Positions 17,978 through 20,420 of a DNA stretch of 20,420 nucleotides are shown here, one piece after another. The first letter of the stretch is position 1; each line of letters starts with the position of its first letter. The stretch comes from Prolixibacteraceae bacterium UBA6162 (GTDB lineage Bacteria; Bacteroidota; Bacteroidia; Bacteroidales; Prolixibacteraceae), in NCBI GenBank assembly GCA_002428215.1, contig DIUI01000113.1:1-20420 (forward strand), written 5' to 3'. A program made the position numbers and the translations under genes. A model generated the notes under the pieces. That model made no database searches, was not told the origin of the DNA, and worked only from the letters and a program-made list of their open reading frames with translations.

Positions 17978-17985
17978 CAAATGTA
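17978..17985 (-). promoter_or_regulatory. Predicted -7 box of the holB operon
   Basis: The minus-strand TACATTTG fits TAnnTTTG and would start transcription about 45 bases before the holB ATG at 17925. The nearest TTTG upstream (18015-18012) is 26 bases away, slightly too far for a standard -33 element. Confidence 0.45.
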
Positions 17986-18141
17986 CGTCAATTTTTTAAA
18001 TCCGGTTTTTCCAAAATGACCCGGGAAATTTGACTCCTAATTGTTTTAAGGCAATAAAATGGCACGCAATATCCGGTATTATATCAATATTAAATTGAGG
18101 CGCGACGATTGGGCATCGCCACCTTACCGACGGATATTTTG

Positions 18142-18149
18142 TATCTTTG
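18142..18149 (+). promoter_or_regulatory. Predicted -7 box of pgk
   Basis: TATCTTTG fits TAnnTTTG and lies 31 bases before the pgk ATG, giving a leader of about 25 nt. No clear -33 element is at the usual distance. It lies back to back with the holB box, about 155 bases away. Confidence 0.5.
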
Positions 18150-18180
18150 ATTCAGCAAATTCACTAAATATTAAATTGTT

Positions 18181-19371
18181 ATGCAGACCATACCAACTTA
18201 CAATTTTGCCGGCAAGAAAGCATTAATCCGGGTTGATTTCAATGTTCCGCTGAACGAAAACTTCGAAGTAACCGACGATACCCGCATTCGGGCTGCCATT
18301 CCTACCATTAAAAAAGTAATTGAAGGCGGGGGCTCTCCGATAATTATGTCGCACTTTGGGAGGCCCAAAGAGGGACCCAACGACAAATACTCGATGCGGC
18401 ACCTTGTTGCTCCTTTCAGCAAGCTTCTCGGCACAGAGGTTAAGCTTGCCCCCGACTGTATAGGAGCAGAGGTTCAGGCAATGGCAAAAGCCCTGAAGCC
18501 CGGCGAGGTATTATTGCTCGAGAATCTGCGCTTTCACAAAGGTGAGGAAAAAGGTGATGTTGAATTTGCCCGTCAACTGGCTGCCAACGGCGATTGCTGG
18601 ATCAACGACGCCTTTGGAACTGCACACCGTGCTCACGCCTCCACAGCTGTAATTGCACAATTTTTTCCCAACGATAAAATGTTTGGCTTCTTAATCGAAA
18701 GCGAGGTCGAAAGTCTGAACAAAGTGTTGAAAAACCCGCAGCGTCCGCTAACGGCCATCATGGGTGGTGCCAAAGTATCGTCGAAGATAACCATCATCGA
18801 GAACTTACTCGACAAAGTCGACAACCTGATTTTGGGTGGAGGAATGACCTTTACCTTTATTAAATCAAGAGGCGGAAACATTGGGACTTCAATATGCGAA
18901 GAGGATTATCTGGATATGGCCCGCAACATTGAAAAACTGGCAGCAGAGAAAGGAGTTAAGCTATATTTAGCCACCGATGTGGTAGCTGCTGATGCTTTTG
19001 ATCCGAATGCCAACACCCAGGTGGTTGCATCGAATTCAATTCCTGATGCCTGGATGGGCATGGATGCCGGACCGGAAACCCTGAAAAGTTTTATTGAGGT
19101 AATCGAAAACTCAGGTACCATTCTGTGGAACGGTCCTGTGGGCGTATTCGAAATGGAGAAGTTTGCAAAAGGCTCCATTGCAGTGGGTAATGCCATTGTA
19201 ACGGCTACTTCAAAAGGTGCATTCTCTCTCGTTGGCGGAGGCGATTCGGTTGCCTGTGTCAACCAATTCGGATTGGCCCATGGAGTTTCTTATATTTCTA
19301 CAGCTGGAGGTGCCTTACTGGAGTATCTCGAAGGTAGAATCCTTCCCGGTGTAGCAGCCGTAATGGAATAA
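18181..19371 (+). CDS. pgk: Phosphoglycerate kinase
   Basis: This glycolytic enzyme interconverts 1,3-bisphosphoglycerate plus ADP with 3-phosphoglycerate plus ATP. At 396 residues it has the family's length. The N-terminal substrate domain shows [13 protein letters not shown] (12-24, with Arg17, Asp19 and Asn21), [22 protein letters not shown] and [15 protein letters not shown]. The C-terminal nucleotide domain shows [21 protein letters not shown] and the phosphate-binding [13 protein letters not shown]. The start at 18181 ([13 protein letters not shown]) agrees with Bacteroidales homologues as I remember them. It is monocistronic: a -7 box lies upstream, a strong terminator follows 24 bases after the stop codon, and no gap or tpi gene is nearby. 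Confidence 0.98.
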   Translation: MQTIPTYNFAGKKALIRVDFNVPLNENFEVTDDTRIRAAIPTIKKVIEGGGSPIIMSHFGRPKEGPNDKYSMRHLVAPFSKLLGTEVKLAPDCIGAEVQAMAKALKPGEVLLLENLRFHKGEEKGDVEFARQLAANGDCWINDAFGTAHRAHASTAVIAQFFPNDKMFGFLIESEVESLNKVLKNPQRPLTAIMGGAKVSSKITIIENLLDKVDNLILGGGMTFTFIKSRGGNIGTSICEEDYLDMARNIEKLAAEKGVKLYLATDVVAADAFDPNANTQVVASNSIPDAWMGMDAGPETLKSFIEVIENSGTILWNGPVGVFEMEKFAKGSIAVGNAIVTATSKGAFSLVGGGDSVACVNQFGLAHGVSYISTAGGALLEYLEGRILPGVAAVME

Positions 19372-19394
19372 CCATTTTTTTACATACAACATAC

Positions 19395-19425
19395 AAGGGA
19401 GACCCACCTAAGTCTCCCTTTTTTT
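19395..19425 (+). terminator. Intrinsic terminator of pgk
   Basis: AAGGGAGAC (19395-19403) pairs perfectly with GTCTCCCTT (19412-19420) around an 8-base loop and is followed by five more T residues. It is a textbook Rho-independent terminator. Confidence 0.92.
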
Positions 19426-19504
19426 GTCCCTAAACACCACAATTAGGAGGTGATTGGTTGGATGTGTAAATATGAAAACGTTAGAAATAGAACCATACCC
19501 TTGT

Positions 19505-19512
19505 TATTTTTG
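19505..19512 (+). promoter_or_regulatory. Predicted -7 box of the DUF2892 gene
   Basis: TATTTTTG fits TAnnTTTG and lies 36 bases before the ATG at 19548, after the pgk terminator. No -33 TTTG at standard spacing is evident. Confidence 0.45.
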
Positions 19513-19547
19513 TTATACTTACGTTGTAAACTTAAAACCCAAAGTCC

Positions 19548-19739
19548 ATGAATTGTATGCTCAACGTAGGAAGAATTGACAGAATTGTTAGAATTGTTGC
19601 CGGATTGGCGATCGCCATTGCAGGTGTTGTGTTTTCAAGTTGGTGGGGTGTTATCGGGATTGTTCCGCTGGCTACTGGGTTAATGGGAAGCTGCCCGGCC
19701 TATTCAATTTTTAAAATCGACACCCACCCCAAAAACTAA
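19548..19739 (+). CDS. DUF2892 (YgaP-type transmembrane domain) small protein
   Basis: This 63-residue inner-membrane protein matches the DUF2892 domain, also found as the membrane part of YgaP-like rhodanese proteins. The N-terminus MNCMLNVGRIDRIVRIVAG, two hydrophobic helices (about 15-30 and 32-47), and the ending LMGSCPAYSIFKIDT with a conserved Cys (Cys54) are typical. Stand-alone DUF2892 proteins often sit near sulfur or rhodanese genes; here there is none. It lies alone between the pgk terminator and a non-coding region. The function is unknown. Confidence 0.88.
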   Translation: MNCMLNVGRIDRIVRIVAGLAIAIAGVVFSSWWGVIGIVPLATGLMGSCPAYSIFKIDTHPKN

Positions 19740-19755
19740 TTTATGCCAATAGTGA

Positions 19756-19797
19756 GTATAACGAAATAGCTGCATACTGATAGCTGCGCCGTTATAC
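19756..19797 (+). repeat. Inverted repeat after the DUF2892 gene
   Basis: GTATAACG (19756-19763) is the exact reverse complement of CGTTATAC (19790-19797), with one further G-C pair beyond a single mismatch. The loop carries TAGCTGC twice (19767-19773 and 19781-19787). It lies 17 bases after the DUF2892 stop codon. It lacks a T-tract, so it may be a weak terminator, an mRNA-stabilising hairpin, or unrelated. Confidence 0.5.
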
Positions 19798-20166
19798 CCT
19801 TCTATTGAAGTATGTTTTCCAGAGTTCAGGTGCCTCTTATGCGCCAGCCAATGTGGTTTTGCAGATGGCCGGCTCAATCTGTTTTGATGGTTGTTTTAAT
19901 GCAACCCATTTCCCGGGAAGAAATACAACCAACGGATAGCCCTGAGGCATTCCGGCAAAATTTAAGGAGTCATTCAATCTGCTGCTGGTGGCTGGTATGA
20001 TAGAGCGATGCATTCCTCTTTTGCTCAACTTTTCGAAATTTATGGTCGAAAAAGGCATAAATTGATGGCAACTTCATTAATTTTTAAATATCTAAATATT
20101 CGTTTAAGTATTTTTTTATAATTTAAGTCGTCCTTTATTATTTTTCGATAGAAATTATGGTTTTTC
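19798..20166. other. Non-coding region without recognisable gene
   Basis: The stretch from the DUF2892 gene to the window end is about 680 bases; this part shows nothing I can name. Two overlapping opposite frames of 62 and 73 codons (within 19812-20058) resemble no family I know and have no promoter box, so I do not call them. The part after 20090 is very AT-rich. Confidence 0.55.
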
Positions 20167-20196
20167 TTGCAGACAATCTGAAACCATATACATTTG
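20167..20196 (+). promoter_or_regulatory. Predicted promoter of a small RNA
   Basis: TTG (20167-20169), a 19-base spacer and TACATTTG (20189-20196) give a full match to the Bacteroidota vegetative promoter pattern. Of the promoters called here it has the best combined -33/-7 spacing. No open reading frame follows it; instead, a hairpin and a terminator do. Confidence 0.6.
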
Positions 20197-20202
20197 CAAT
20201 AC

Positions 20203-20282
20203 TTCACGTCAGATTTTTAATCTGACATTGTGTGTTTGGGGGTTAACATTTGAAAAAGGGAGCTGTTGAGCTCCCTTTTTTT
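20203..20282 (+). ncRNA. Candidate small RNA, about 80 nt
   Basis: This is a predicted transcript with no protein-coding content. The promoter at 20167-20196 implies a start near 20203. A perfect 8-bp hairpin follows at once: GTCAGATT (20208-20215), loop TTT, AATCTGAC (20219-20226). A single-stranded G/T-rich linker (about 20227-20252, containing GTGTGTTTGGGGG) leads to a 12-bp terminator hairpin. Promoter, 5' hairpin, free linker and terminator within 115 bases is the usual layout of a bacterial trans-acting small RNA. I recognise no known RNA family. It could instead be a short leader or attenuator, though no gene follows within the next 138 bases. Confidence 0.5.
20253..20282 (+). terminator. 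Strong intrinsic terminator, potentially bidirectional
   Basis: AAAAAGGGAGCT (20253-20264) pairs perfectly with AGCTCCCTTTTT (20269-20280) around a GTTG loop, with two more T residues after it. The A-run on the left would serve as a T-tract for transcription from the right, so it may stop both strands. Confidence 0.88.
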
Positions 20283-20361
20283 GTAAGCGATAACTATCTA
20301 TTGAAAATTTCTTTTAGTCCGACAATAGTCCCTGGGTTACAATAGCCCTACCTACATAAAT

Positions 20362-20397
20362 GAATCAAGGGGTTGCATTACTGCAACCCCTTGATTC
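20362..20397. repeat. Perfect 16-bp palindrome
   Basis: GAATCAAGGGGTTGCA (20362-20377) and TGCAACCCCTTGATTC (20382-20397) are exact reverse complements around TTAC. No real T-tract follows on either strand. It may be the terminator or 3' hairpin of a gene entering from the right, or a dispersed repeat unit. Confidence 0.8.
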
Positions 20398-20420
20398 TTG
20401 ACTTTGGCTAATTTCTCATA

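Noticed and set aside
19812..20058. Two opposing short frames (62 codons plus, 73 codons minus), considered as small genes or a decayed gene
   Set aside because: Neither has a promoter box, hydrophobic pattern or family resemblance. Reading through stops in the other frames gave no recognisable protein, so a pseudogene cannot be supported either.

Overview
The window is a stretch of chromosome from a Bacteroidota bacterium, most likely Bacteroidales or a near relative. The evidence is a SusC/SusD outer-membrane pair, Bacteroidota-type promoter boxes (TAnnTTTG) just upstream of several housekeeping genes, few Shine-Dalgarno sequences, and protein sequences (phosphoglycerate kinase, sigma-54, AsnRS) that read as Bacteroidales-like. 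I see no rRNA, tRNA, CRISPR array, insertion sequence or phage gene. The region looks like ordinary core chromosome with one nutrient-uptake locus at its left edge.

Left part (1-4473, minus strand): a SusD-like surface lipoprotein, cut by the window edge, and upstream of it its SusC-like TonB-dependent transporter. The pair forms an outer-membrane glycan or oligomer import complex; enzymes or regulators of the locus, if any, lie to the left. A 563-base non-coding stretch follows, with the sppA terminator at its right end.

Middle (5037-12654): sppA (signal peptide peptidase, minus) is divergent from folK (folate synthesis, plus). folK converges on a solitary periplasmic adaptor of an efflux pump (minus). 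Next is an apparent minus-strand operon, asnS - rpoN - membrane protein, in which the last gene starts one base after the rpoN stop codon.

Right-middle (12986-17925, minus): ilvE (branched-chain aminotransferase) stands alone with its own promoter box. Upstream of it is a four-gene apparent operon: holB (DNA polymerase III delta prime), a secreted M28 metallopeptidase, a DUF2797 zinc-ribbon protein, and a 57-residue two-helix membrane protein.

Right end (18181-20420, plus): pgk, divergent from holB, ends in a textbook terminator and is followed by a small DUF2892 membrane protein. The last 680 bases hold no protein gene I can recognise. They do hold what looks like a complete small-RNA gene: a promoter with the best spacing in the window, a short perfect hairpin and a strong intrinsic terminator, predicting a transcript of about 80 nt. 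A separate perfect 16-bp palindrome lies near the window end. The predicted small RNA is the best candidate here for something undescribed.
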